In this document: positions 1 through 8,222 of the stretch, piece after piece
Position numbering within the stretch: the first letter of the stretch is position 1
Layout: each line of letters starts with the position of its first letter
Made by a program: the position numbers and the translations under genes
Notes under the pieces: model-generated
Seen by the model: only the letters and a program-made list of their open reading frames with translations
What the model was told of the DNA's origin: nothing
Database searches by the model: none
Source of the DNA: JAAYYY01 sp964579295
GTDB lineage: Bacteria; Chloroflexota; Anaerolineae; Promineifilales; Promineifilaceae
Reading direction: 5' to 3'
DNA length: 64,000 nt
Assembly: GCA_964579295.1 (NCBI GenBank)
Contig: CAZOGK010000006.1
Span: 1 to 64,000, forward strand

Positions 1-64
1 CAGAAGGCTACAACCAAGAGGTCGCCCTGGCGCGCCAGACCGGCCTAGGCGCAGCCAGTCACAC

Positions 65-95
65 GAACAGCCCCTCCACCGGCGAGGGGCTGTTC
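65..95. terminator. Perfect 12-bp hairpin, probable bidirectional terminator
   Basis: Bases 65-76 and 84-95 are perfect inverted repeats (GAACAGCCCCTC / GAGGGGCTGTTC) with a 7-nt loop. It lies just downstream of the leftward gene ending at 119 and after a possible rightward gene end at the window edge (a TAG at 46-48 in frame 1). No clear T-run follows on either strand, so termination is inferred from position and stem strength. Confidence 0.5.
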
Positions 96-118
96 TGCTT
101 CACGGTCAACGGTGGCTG

Positions 119-592
119 TCAGCCGGGCGACGGGCAGCTAATACCGCTGATGAGCCACTTTCCTTCTACCTTCGCCAACGTCACCGTCAGCTCGCGCAGA
201 AGCTCGAACTCGGTGCCCGGGTTCCATACCTGGGTGACGCTGGCTGTGGCGCTGTCGCCTTCGACCACGGCGCCGCCGTAGCGCATCTCTCCGGGAATAT
301 CCTGGGCACAGAGAATGAGGTCCGCGCCGCCCGGGCCGGCCGCCCGCATCGCCGCCATAGCCTCGTCCAGCTCGGCCTTGAAGGCCTCGCTCAGCAGTGG
401 GCTCTCGCGGTAGATGAGGTCCCGGACAGGATTGCCGGGGTAGCTCAGGTAACCGCGATAGAACTTCTCGACGACGGCGGCGGCCTCGGCGGCGTCCTTC
501 TCCGCGGCCTGGCCGGAGATAGCACTGTAGCTGGCGACCAGCACAGCGGCCACGAGGACGACGATCAACAGAACAGACATTTTCCTGGACAT
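119..592 (-). CDS. Small exported or membrane-anchored protein of unknown function (DUF3828-like)
   Basis: A 157-residue protein with an N-terminal hydrophobic segment (about residues 6-24, ending near SAISGQA), read as a signal peptide or anchor, so the rest should be outside the membrane. The remainder has the look of small exported domains of the DUF3828/NTF2-like kind: a helix with VVEKFYRGYL, a middle segment with one Cys, a beta-rich half and a closing GKWLISGISC. The start is supported by AGGAGG about 6 nt upstream. A hairpin lies downstream at 65-95. It seems monocistronic. The family assignment is by general resemblance only; no catalytic residues are recognisable. Confidence 0.65.
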   Translation of the reverse strand: MSRKMSVLLIVVLVAAVLVASYSAISGQAAEKDAAEAAAVVEKFYRGYLSYPGNPVRDLIYRESPLLSEAFKAELDEAMAAMRAAGPGGADLILCAQDIPGEMRYGGAVVEGDSATASVTQVWNPGTEFELLRELTVTLAKVEGKWLISGISCPSPG

Positions 593-1203
593 GGTAACCT
601 CCTGTGTTGGTTGTTTCGTTGATCCTGAACTGTCTGCCTACAGCTTAATAGCCCGGCGCGCGCTGCGGATCGGGCAGTGGCAGAGGATCCCGTTACGACC
701 GTAGGAGAGACTGGGAGCTGGTCATTGGGCGGGGCCAGAGATGGCCGAGGTCCGCGCCCTGGTGGGCGTGATGGCCGCCTATCAGCATTTCCCCCCAGTT
801 AAGGGTTGGTTAAGGGCCGGCGGATATGATGAGTGTTGTTGGAGATCGGGGAGCGCACGCATCGGGCTGGGAGCTTGCTGCGGCGTTCCGGGGGACAGGG
901 CGCACGCACAACTGCTGACGTGCCGGCCGGCCCCCAGACTCCACGACTTGGACCGTTGGGTCAGTGTTGTCAAACAGGCGGGAAGTGGGAATCGTTGTCT
1001 TCCTCTTTCCAAAGGGAGGTGAGCGCAGGAAATCGAGTAGCAGACAACTACGCCGGTACACGTGTGTACGGCCCGGGCCGGGAGCGGCCAGAACGGGCAT
1101 AAAGATGAAGGGTCCGGCTATGGCGCCTGCCCGCTCTGAGAGGGTGCGTCAGTAGGACCCAAAACTGATAACCATTCGATTCATGAACAAAGGAGAATTG
1201 ATC
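593..1203. other. Intergenic region, no gene recognised
   Basis: A 611-bp stretch between two divergently transcribed genes. Short overlapping open frames exist on both strands, but none has a good ribosome binding site together with protein-like composition. It must hold the promoters of the flanking genes. I saw no convincing -35/-10 pair, tRNA or riboswitch consensus. Confidence 0.5.
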
Positions 1204-1596
1204 GTGAAAAAGAGAGTTATGCTGGCATTGGTCATGGCTATGGTCATCTTCGGCGCCGTGTACGCGTCGGCGGCCAGCCTGAACGTGCTTGGCGGCACGA
1301 TCCAGGCCGGGACTGATGATTATCTCAAGTGCACGGAAGCTGTCCGCGTCAGCGGATGGGGCCTGGAGACTGACGACAGTTCAGTATACAACGTCAAGCT
1401 GACCGGCGTCCCGGCTAGCTGCAATACCGCCCAGATGTGGGTTCGCGTTCACCTGGCGGGCGGCAGCACCATTGCGCCTGCAGCGGTTACGCTCAGCGGA
1501 TCCGAAGCCACCGTTTACACATTCGCCCTCGGTACGCCGCGGCCCTCCGCCGCCAGTATCGAGGGGCTGACGGTCCTCATCGAAGGTCCGGGCTAA
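1204..1596 (+). CDS. Small exported protein, probable substrate of the adjacent SipW-type peptidase
   Basis: GTG start at 1204, preferred over the in-frame ATG at 1183 because AAGGAG (1190-1195) sits 8 nt before it. The product is about 130 residues: MKKR, a hydrophobic core, then YASAASLNVLGGTIQA. That segment closely resembles the region after the signal sequence of the exported protein at 2110-3784 (VASAADLVVYGGILQA). Its position directly before an S26/SipW-type signal peptidase gene, with a strong hairpin between them, resembles TasA/camelysin-type arrangements where the peptidase processes its neighbours. The mature part is short, beta-rich and has two cysteines. Export is well supported; matrix or fibre function is inference. 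Confidence 0.7.
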   Translation: MKKRVMLALVMAMVIFGAVYASAASLNVLGGTIQAGTDDYLKCTEAVRVSGWGLETDDSSVYNVKLTGVPASCNTAQMWVRVHLAGGSTIAPAAVTLSGSEATVYTFALGTPRPSAASIEGLTVLIEGPG

Positions 1597-1624
1597 GTCC
1601 TCGTAGCTAACGACTGAATGTCAC

Positions 1625-1659
1625 GAGCGGTCCTCTCCTCTCATAGGGGAGGACCGCTC
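1625..1659 (+). terminator. Strong intercistronic hairpin between exported protein and signal peptidase genes
   Basis: Bases 1625-1638 pair with 1646-1659: an 11-bp perfect stem extended to 14 bp through one G.U pair, with a 7-nt loop. Only TT follows, so it may be a partial terminator or an mRNA stabiliser. Either would lower peptidase expression relative to the upstream exported protein. Confidence 0.6.
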
Positions 1660-1672
1660 TTCCGGAGCCCCC

Positions 1673-2113
1673 ATGCTGAAGCGGTTGCGCGCCTTCCTCT
1701 CTTACGCCTCGTTGCTGGTCCTGGCGGTCGCCTGGTTTGTCTGGCTGCGGCCGGTGGGCCTGGGCGGGCCCGCCTCTTACATCATCGTCTCCGGCATCAG
1801 CATGGAGCCCACGCTCTACTCCGGAGACCTGGTGATCCTGCAGGCGCAGGAGATGTACAGCGTGGGCGACGTCGTCGCCTTCCAGGTCCCGGCCGGGAAC
1901 GTGATTCACCGCATCGTGGACCAGGATGGGCCCAACTACATTCTCCAGGGCGACAATAAGGACAATATCGACCCCTGGACGCCGCAGCAGGGCGACATCC
2001 TCGGCAGCCTGTGGCTGCACATCCCGCAGCTTGGGGATTGGATCGAGAAGCTGCAAGAGCCGCTGTGGCTGGCTGCCTTTATCGCCATTCTTTGCTTTAT
2101 CCTCCTGCTATGA
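1673..2113 (+). CDS. Signal peptidase I, SipW/archaeal-type (S26B-like)
   Basis: A 146-residue membrane serine peptidase predicted to cleave signal sequences outside the membrane. An N-terminal transmembrane segment (about residues 9-26) is followed by the catalytic-serine motif SGISMEPTL (about 40-48), then GDLVIL and GDVVAFQV strands. The segment VIHRIVD matches the box that in SipW/archaeal enzymes carries His in place of the usual general-base Lys. GDNKDNID follows. A second transmembrane segment (about 128-145) ends the protein. The short length and His box favour the SipW type over LepB. GGAG lies 5 nt before the ATG, and the stop overlaps the next start (ATGA), implying coupling to the downstream exported protein. 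Confidence 0.88.
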   Translation: MLKRLRAFLSYASLLVLAVAWFVWLRPVGLGGPASYIIVSGISMEPTLYSGDLVILQAQEMYSVGDVVAFQVPAGNVIHRIVDQDGPNYILQGDNKDNIDPWTPQQGDILGSLWLHIPQLGDWIEKLQEPLWLAAFIAILCFILLL

Positions 2114-3784
2114 GCCGTCTGCTGTTGCTCGCTATCCTCCTCCTGACTCTGCTCGGCCTGACCGTTGCCTCGGCGGCCGATCTGGTCGTGTACGGCGGCA
2201 TCCTGCAGGCGGAAGCCATCGCGTTGACGGTCCCGGCGCCGCCGACGGCGACGCCCACGGCCACGCTGACGGCGACGGCCACGCTCACCGCGACGCAAAC
2301 GCTCACGCCCACTGTCACACCCGCCCCGGAAACGGCCGGCCTGCTGCGGCTGGAAGCCGCCTGGCAGGATTGGCAGGGAGCAGCGCTGGCCGCGCGCCCG
2401 CCGCTGCCGGCCGATTTCGCCATCTCCCTCACCAGCCCCGGCCGCGCGGCGACGTGCGCCTATCCTGACGGCGCGGAGACGCTGCTCTGTACTTATTTCT
2501 ATTATGAGCCGGTGGGCGCGCCTGGCGGCCTGCTGCTGAACAGCGGCGCTGCCTATCAGGTGGCCGTACAGGCGCTTCCCGAGCCGTTCGTCGCAGTCAG
2601 CGGGGTAGGCGACTTTACCCTGGGCTGCGACGGCGGCGGCTGCGTGCATACCGTGACCTTCCAGGAGACGGCTCCCCTAGCCACGCAGGAAGCGACCATG
2701 GAGCCTTCGCCCACGGCGACGCCACTGCCGGACGACACGGCGACGGCCACGCCACCGCCGGCCGCGGAAGTGCTACCGTCCCCGACGCCGACACCTACGC
2801 CGTCAGCGACGCCCACGCCCTCGCCGACCGTGCCGCCGGAGACGCTGGCGGCTGTCGAGCCGGTGGCCCAGTGTGTGACCGCTCTCGGCGCCGGGCAGCA
2901 CGTCGCCTTCTTTGACTACGCCTATTCCGGGCCGGCGCCGCGCCTGATTGCGCCGGGCAGCCAGAATCACCTGTCGCCTGCCGGCGCCAGCGGCGTCTTG
3001 CCCGAGGCTTTTGTGCCACAAACGGCGCGCGTCTGGCCGCAGCACAGCCTGGCCGCGCTCTTTAGCGGCGACCACGTTGCCTGGACGGTGGCGGAACGGA
3101 CGGCCACCACCCGGCCAGACGATGCGCCCTGCGCGCAGGCCGTGGAGCTGGACGTTGCCTGGGTCGAAGCGGCGCCACCCGGAGGCGGGCTGGCGGCGAG
3201 CGTCCTGGCAGACGTGCGGCTGACGGCCGCCGGCGAGCTGGGCAGTGCAACCTGCCGCCTCCTGCCCGGCAGTCCGCCGGTCGTAACCTGCGACTACGCC
3301 TACGACGGCGCGCTGCCGCAGCCGCTGGCGGCGGCGCAGGCGTGGTGGGTGGCGGCCGGCGGGCGTTATGAGGTGGCGGTGGAGGGGTTGCCTGCTTATT
3401 ACGCGGTCGTGGGCACGGGCAGCTTTACCTTCGCGGACCTGGCCTGCGAGCAGGCAACATGGCCCTTCTGCCAGCACCAGATTGTCATCCGCGATACGCG
3501 GCCGCAGAGCACGGCTACCGCGCCCGCCATAGCGCCNNNNNNNNNNNNNNNNNNNNNNNNNNNNNNNNNNNNNNNNNNNNNNNNNNNNNNNNNNNNNNNN
3601 NNNNNNNNNNNNNNNNNNNNNNNNNNNNNNNNNNNNCACCGCCACGCAGCTCCCCTCGCCGACGCCCAGCGAGCCGACCCCCTCCCCAACCACGGCGCCA
3701 CCCGCCGAGCCAACGCCGGCGCCTTCCGAGACGCCGCCGCCAACGCCGGCAGCCAGCCCCACAGCCACGGCAGCGACGCCTTAG
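2110..3784 (+). CDS. Large exported Pro/Thr-rich protein with two repeated domains, interrupted by an assembly gap
   Basis: Start ATG 2110 overlaps the peptidase stop. A signal sequence (about residues 1-22) ends in VASAADLVVYGGILQA. After that come a Thr/Ala/Pro linker, a domain with paired Cys (about 75-190), a second Pro/Thr linker, a Cys-containing region, and a second copy of the first domain (about 350-460). The copies align at TYFYYEP../CDYAYDG, YQVAVQALP/YEVAVEGLP and CVHTVTFQET/CQHQIVIRDT. The 100-N gap falls in the third Pro/Thr linker. After the gap the plausible frame is a different one (TATQLPSPTPSEPTP...), ending at TAG 3782-3784, so the gap length is not in frame. Likely a surface protein processed by the adjacent SipW-type peptidase. 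Confidence 0.72.
3537..3636. other. Assembly gap (100 N)
   Basis: Exactly 100 N inside a low-complexity Pro/Thr-coding repeat, a typical place for short-read assembly to break. The true length is unknown, and the flanking coding frames do not match across 100 bases. Confidence 0.98.
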
Positions 3785-3803
3785 GCGGGGCCGCTCCCGT
3801 TAT

Positions 3804-5060
3804 TTATTCGACGGACAGTAGTCCAGTCCAGGCCCAACGGGTCTCAGCCGGGTGGTCGAGCCTTCGTTGGCTCCTGGGCTGCGCCGGGGGCGCCGGCCGG
3901 GTCGCCTGCCCGTACAGCGCCGCCAGCGCTGGCTCCGGCTCTACATCCAGCTCGGCTCGCAGCCGCTCTTGCATCTGCTGGTAGCAGGCCAGGGCGCCGG
4001 TGCGGGCGCCGCGCTGCAGCATGAGGCGCATGGCATGGCCGCACGCCTCCTCGTCCAGCTCGTCGTGCTGCAGGATCTGCAGGTAGATTTCCTCGGCCGA
4101 GCGCTCCTGACCCTGCGCTTCCAGCAGCCTGGCCAGCTCTTTCAGGCCGGTCATGAAGCGGCGATAGAGATATTCGCGCTGGTTCAGATAGCGGCCGGCG
4201 TCCAGGTCCAGGTCGGCCAGGAAGTCGCCCCGGTAGAGCCGCAGCGCCCGCTCGTAGAGGCTGATAGCTGTCGCGGGGCTGGCGGCGGCGCGCGCGCGGT
4301 CCAGCGTATCCTCAAACACCGTCACGTCTACCCAATGGTCGGCCGGGTTGGCAAGCTGGTAGAAGTCGCCATTGACCGCGACGAACCGGGACGCGCCGCC
4401 CTGGTCCAGCTCGGGCTGGAGCGCCCGGCGCAGATAGTAGATAGTCACGTTGAGGTTAGCCAGGGCAGCGTCCCGCTCCTTGCCCGGCCAGAGCAGCTCC
4501 AGCAGCTCCTCGCGGTGAATGCCCCGCTCGCCATGGAGCGCCAGCACGGCCAGGAGGGCGCGCACCATTTTTCGCTGCCACAGCCGGTTCACGACACGCT
4601 GGCCGTCTGGCAGCAGCGCCGCCGTCGGCCCCAGCAGGCGCACGCGCAGCCCGGCCGCCGGCGGCTGTTCCTCCGAGCACAGTTCGCGCAAGACGTGCAT
4701 GACGACGAATGAGTCGTTCCGTTCTGGCTGGCGTGCGTAGAGAAAGGTGTGCTCAACCCGCACGCCGACCGGCTCGCCATCTTTGCGCCGGACTAAAGCG
4801 GTGATGGGCTCCACGCTGCCGCGCTGCCGGGCGCTCTCCATGGCGGGGCAGGAGAGCCCGCAGAGCGAGCTGCCGCCGCCCGCGGCGCCGGTCACGCAGC
4901 CGCCGATAACCTGGTAACACGGTTTGCCAATGGCCGACCTGGCCGTGTGACCCAGCAGCTCCTCGGCTCTCGTGTTCCAGTAGACGATCCGCTGGCGCTT
5001 ATCGGTGACGACGATGGCGTCGCTGGCGTTATCGAAGATAACGAACTGGTCATCAACCAT
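3804..5060 (-). CDS. PAS-domain transcriptional regulator with BTAD (SARP/AfsR-type)
   Basis: 418 residues. Residues about 5-115 form a PAS sensor (FDNASDAIVVTDKRQRIVYW, then NTRAEELLG). Residues about 137-215 form an OmpR/SARP-like winged helix (RVRLLGPTAALLPDG, then RKMVRALLAVLALH and LLELLWP). Residues about 245-385 form the helical bacterial transcriptional activator domain (ALRLYRGDFLADL, YLNQREYLYRRFM, CYQQMQERLRAELDVEPEPA). The protein should bind DNA and respond to a small ligand or redox cue via PAS. A Cys-rich segment follows the first PAS helices (CYQVIGGCVTG, CGLSCPAM) and might bind a metal. GGGGAG precedes the ATG. It converges with the exported-protein gene 19 bp away. Targets are unknown. 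Confidence 0.85.
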   Translation of the reverse strand: MVDDQFVIFDNASDAIVVTDKRQRIVYWNTRAEELLGHTARSAIGKPCYQVIGGCVTGAAGGGSSLCGLSCPAMESARQRGSVEPITALVRRKDGEPVGVRVEHTFLYARQPERNDSFVVMHVLRELCSEEQPPAAGLRVRLLGPTAALLPDGQRVVNRLWQRKMVRALLAVLALHGERGIHREELLELLWPGKERDAALANLNVTIYYLRRALQPELDQGGASRFVAVNGDFYQLANPADHWVDVTVFEDTLDRARAAASPATAISLYERALRLYRGDFLADLDLDAGRYLNQREYLYRRFMTGLKELARLLEAQGQERSAEEIYLQILQHDELDEEACGHAMRLMLQRGARTGALACYQQMQERLRAELDVEPEPALAALYGQATRPAPPAQPRSQRRLDHPAETRWAWTGLLSVE

Positions 5061-5305
5061 GCGATTTCTCCCCTTGAAAGCATCACGGCAACGGCAAGAA
5101 AGGTTGTAGGTGGCTGGTCATTGCCACGTGACGCGCTCCCAGCGCCTCAAAACTCCTCGACCTCTCTAGCGCCATAGTAGCCCGCGATCCTTACGACTTT
5201 TCTTACAGTTCTGGCTGATGGAGGCGGCAGCTCCTCGACCGCCGTGACGATACCCCCCAGTTACCGGTACAATCCCCGCAGTGGCGGCAATGGAGGGTGA
5301 TTGGC

Positions 5306-6187
5306 ATGGCACGACAGCTCTGGCGGAAACGGTTCCTGCTCCTGCTGCCCGCGGCGGCGGCCGTCCTGTACCGGCGGCTGGCCGGCGGCAGTGGCCCGGA
5401 TTACGAGGTCAAGCCGTTCCCGTTAAGCCGCCGGCTGGTAGTCGATACTGGCCGGCTGGGGCGGCGGCGCCATCGCATACTCGGCCTGGTGGAGGTGGAC
5501 GTTAGCGAGGCGCGCCGCCGCATCCGGCAGCACAAAGAGGAGACGGGCGAATCGCTCTCGTTTACGGCCTTCGTGCTGGTCTGCCTGGGCCGGGCCATCG
5601 ACCGCAATAAATATTTCCACGCCCGGCGCAACCTGTGGGGCCGCCTCATTCTGTTCGACGAGGTGGATTGCACCACCCTCATCGAGATCGACCTGGACGG
5701 CCAGAAGTTCCCGCTGGCCCACGTGGTGCGCGCCATCAACAGGCGGTCGCTGCGCAGCATCCACGAGGAGATCCGCGCCGTGCAGGCCGACCCGGCGCAG
5801 AGCGACAGCCTGCAGCTACCGCGTTGGCTAATGACCGGCTTTCTGCTGCTGCCGGCGCCGCTGCGCGACCTCTTTTACCAGACGATGGCTCGCCTGCCGC
5901 GCGCCTTTAAGCGGCAGGCCGGCACGGTGATGGTCTCCGCCGTGGGTATGTTCGGCGAGGGCGGCGGCTGGGGCATCGGCAGCGGCTCCGCCTACACCAC
6001 GTCGCTGCTGCTGGGCGGCATCGCCGAAAAGCCGGTCTTCGTCGCCGGGCAGCTAGAAGCGCGCGAGATCCTCAACCTGACGATTGAGCTGGATCACGAC
6101 ATCATCGACGGCGCGCCGGCCTCGCGCTTCGTCGCGCGCCTCAAAGCGCTGCTGGAAGAGGCGGAGGCGCTGGGGGAAATCGACTGA
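5306..6187 (+). CDS. Stand-alone 2-oxoacid dehydrogenase acyltransferase (E2) catalytic domain protein
   Basis: About 293 residues. ATG 5306 is chosen over GTG 5297 because GGAGGG (5292-5297) lies 8 nt before it. An N-terminal hydrophobic helix (about 9-23) is followed by a CAT/E2-fold domain: RRLVVDTGRL..., SFTAFVLVCLGRAI, TTLIEIDLDG, and the C-terminal signature DHDIIDGAPASRF (about residue 263). That signature matches the DHRxxDG active site except that Arg is replaced by Asp. There is no lipoyl or E3-binding domain and no E1/E3 gene nearby, so it is unlikely to act in a classical dehydrogenase complex. An acyltransferase acting at the membrane is the most economical guess. Substrate unknown. 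Confidence 0.8.
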   Translation: MARQLWRKRFLLLLPAAAAVLYRRLAGGSGPDYEVKPFPLSRRLVVDTGRLGRRRHRILGLVEVDVSEARRRIRQHKEETGESLSFTAFVLVCLGRAIDRNKYFHARRNLWGRLILFDEVDCTTLIEIDLDGQKFPLAHVVRAINRRSLRSIHEEIRAVQADPAQSDSLQLPRWLMTGFLLLPAPLRDLFYQTMARLPRAFKRQAGTVMVSAVGMFGEGGGWGIGSGSAYTTSLLLGGIAEKPVFVAGQLEAREILNLTIELDHDIIDGAPASRFVARLKALLEEAEALGEID

Positions 6188-6294
6188 AGGGTCGCCCGGC
6201 CGCGCAAAGAACCTTTACCAGATAACTCGGCAAAAAGCCGCAGCGGCGCCGAGGGGACTGCAGTCGCAACGACTTCGGTCGTTCCCGCACGCCG

Positions 6295-8019
6295 TTACAG
6301 GGGCACCCGCGCTCGCAGGCGCGTTCCGGCCTGCGGCGCCGAGCTGACCTGCAGCTTGCCGCCAATGCTCTCGATCCGCTCGCGCATGCTCAGCAGCCCC
6401 AGCCCGTCCTGCTCCTCCGGGTTGAAGCCGGCGCCGTTGTCGCTCAGCTCCAGCGTAAAATGGCCCTCGGCGATGGCCAGCCGGACCTCGACCTGGTTGG
6501 CGCCGGCGTGGCGGGCGACGTTGTTCAGCCCCTCCTGCAGGAAGCGGAAGCAGGCCACGCCCACGGCGTCGGGCGCGGCCGGCAGGTCGGCGATCTGCGC
6601 CTGCACCGGGATGCCCGTATGGCGCGAGAAATCCTCGCACAGGGCGCGCAGCGCCGGCGCCAGCCCCAGGCGATCCAGCACCGGCGGTCGCAGGTTGTGG
6701 GCAATGCCGCGCAGCTCCTCCGCCAGCGTATCGGTCAGCGTGCTCAGCTCCTGCAGCCGCCCCTTTTCCTCGGCCATCGCCGCCGGCAGATGCTCGGCTA
6801 ACAGCTCCAGCTGGATGAGCAGGGCGGTCAGCACCTGGCCGGCGTTGTCGTGCAGCTCCAGCGCCAGCTGGCGCCGCTCTTCCTCCTGGGCCGTGGCCAG
6901 CTGCAGGGCCAGGCGGCGCATGTGCTCCTCCGCATGGCGCCGCTCCTCTATCTCCGTCTGCAGCGAAGCGGCCATCTCGTCCAGCGTCAGCGCCAGGCGG
7001 TCCAGATCGCCGCGCGGGCGCCGGACGTTGACGCGCGCGTTCAGGTCGCCGGCGGCCAGCGCCTCGGCCGTGTGCAGCAGCTGATCCACGCGCTGGGCAA
7101 TGAGCACCTCGCTCAGCGACCAGGCCAGGCTGAGGCCGGCCAGAACCAGTATCCAGGCGCTGAGGTTGCGCGCCAGGGCGCGGTTGGCCGGGGCAAAGGC
7201 GGCGCTGGCGGGAATGCCCACGGCGACGTAGGCGCTGTTTTCCGGCCGCGCGCTCAGCGGCGCGTAGCCATAGAGGCGCATCACCCCGTTGGCGCCCTGC
7301 GCCTGCGCCGTGCCGGCGCCGGGGTTAGCCAGCACGTGCCGGATGATGGGGATCCGGCTCACTTCGCCAATACGCGCAGCGTCCGGCGGATCGTAGGAAA
7401 GAATGACGCCGTCGGCGTTAAAGACGACCAGCGCGCGATCTTCGCCGCCTTCCAGCGCCCGGTTGTAGCGCTCCAGCCAGGCCAGGTCGAAGCCGATGGC
7501 GATGACAGCCACCACGTCGTCGGCTGCACCCAGCACCGGCAGCACGGCCGGCAGCGCGGGCCGCCCGCTGACGCGGCCCATCGTAAACGGCCCCATGAAG
7601 AATTCGCGCCGGGTCAGGGCTTCCTGAAAATAGTCGCGGTCGGCGGCGCTGATCGGCTCGTCGCTGGACGGCGCGGCGCAGATTACCTCGCCGGCCGGGT
7701 TGATCACACTAATGCCGGCGAAGTAGACGTGCGTCTCTCTGACCGAGGCCAGCAGCTCATCGCACTCCGGCTGTACCCCCTCGACCACCTGCGGCAGCAG
7801 GCTCAGCGTCTGCGCCGTGATACGCGCCGTCTGAATCAGCTCGTCGTGGCGCGTGGCAGTCAGCAATGCCAGCTGCAGCGCCTCTTGCTGCGCCGCGGTC
7901 GCCGCTCGTTCTCGTTCACGCAGCCCGCCGACGAGAACCAGCGCCAGCGCCGGCACCGCCGCCACAACCAGCAAGATAAAAAGCCGTACCCGTAAACCGG
8001 TCAGGCGGAATGGGTTCAA
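6295..8019 (-). CDS. Membrane sensor histidine kinase, dCACHE-HAMP-HisKA_3-HATPase (NarL-partner type)
   Basis: 574 residues with a TTG start preceded by GGAGG. Transmembrane segment about 10-31; extracytoplasmic double-CACHE sensor about 40-280 (DRDYFQEALTRREFFMGP is typical of that fold); second transmembrane segment about 285-305; HAMP about 305-358; dimerisation/phosphorylation helix with LALELHDNAGQVL (phospho-His about 390); and a C-terminal ATPase with NNVARHAGANQ, DNGAGF and GLLSMRERIESIGG. This is the HPK7 class, which normally pairs with LuxR-type response regulators. None lies next to it, so it is an orphan kinase within this window. The CACHE domain suggests sensing of a small organic molecule. 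Confidence 0.92.
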   Translation of the reverse strand: MNPFRLTGLRVRLFILLVVAAVPALALVLVGGLRERERAATAAQQEALQLALLTATRHDELIQTARITAQTLSLLPQVVEGVQPECDELLASVRETHVYFAGISVINPAGEVICAAPSSDEPISAADRDYFQEALTRREFFMGPFTMGRVSGRPALPAVLPVLGAADDVVAVIAIGFDLAWLERYNRALEGGEDRALVVFNADGVILSYDPPDAARIGEVSRIPIIRHVLANPGAGTAQAQGANGVMRLYGYAPLSARPENSAYVAVGIPASAAFAPANRALARNLSAWILVLAGLSLAWSLSEVLIAQRVDQLLHTAEALAAGDLNARVNVRRPRGDLDRLALTLDEMAASLQTEIEERRHAEEHMRRLALQLATAQEEERRQLALELHDNAGQVLTALLIQLELLAEHLPAAMAEEKGRLQELSTLTDTLAEELRGIAHNLRPPVLDRLGLAPALRALCEDFSRHTGIPVQAQIADLPAAPDAVGVACFRFLQEGLNNVARHAGANQVEVRLAIAEGHFTLELSDNGAGFNPEEQDGLGLLSMRERIESIGGKLQVSSAPQAGTRLRARVPL

Positions 8020-8144
8020 TACCCTCTGCCTCCACGCTTAACCCTGTTAGAAAGCAGCCCGTCCGGCCGGACCGCCTAAAGGAGCACGCCGCTCATTATA
8101 GCCCCCATCCCCCCACGCGTCCGCCTTGCCCCCCTCCGTCCTCT

Positions 8145-8186
8145 GCAATGTGCAATTCGCAATGTGCAATTCGCAATGGGCAATTA
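8145..8186. repeat. Three tandem copies of a 14-bp unit
   Basis: Units at 8145-8158 and 8159-8172 are identical (GCAATGTGCAATTC). The third, 8173-8186, differs at two positions. The array is AT-richer than its surroundings and lies in the intergenic space between the kinase start and the aminotransferase end. Function unknown; it could be an intergenic repeat family member or regulator binding sites. Confidence 0.85.
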
Positions 8187-8222
8187 GCATCCTGCTCTCC
8201 TGGCAAACCGTGACTCCGTCCC

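Noticed and set aside
1..60. End of a rightward gene at the window edge
   Set aside because: Two frames are open over this short stretch (one stops at 46-48), and neither gives enough sequence to support a call.
741..1155. Overlapping small frames on both strands
   Set aside because: No ribosome sites, random-like composition and mutual overlap; none resembles a protein family.
2100..3784. Pro/Thr/Ala-coding stretches as tandem DNA repeats or a CRISPR-like array
   Set aside because: They are irregular codon-level repeats in protein linkers, with no conserved repeat/spacer pattern. No CRISPR array is seen in the window.
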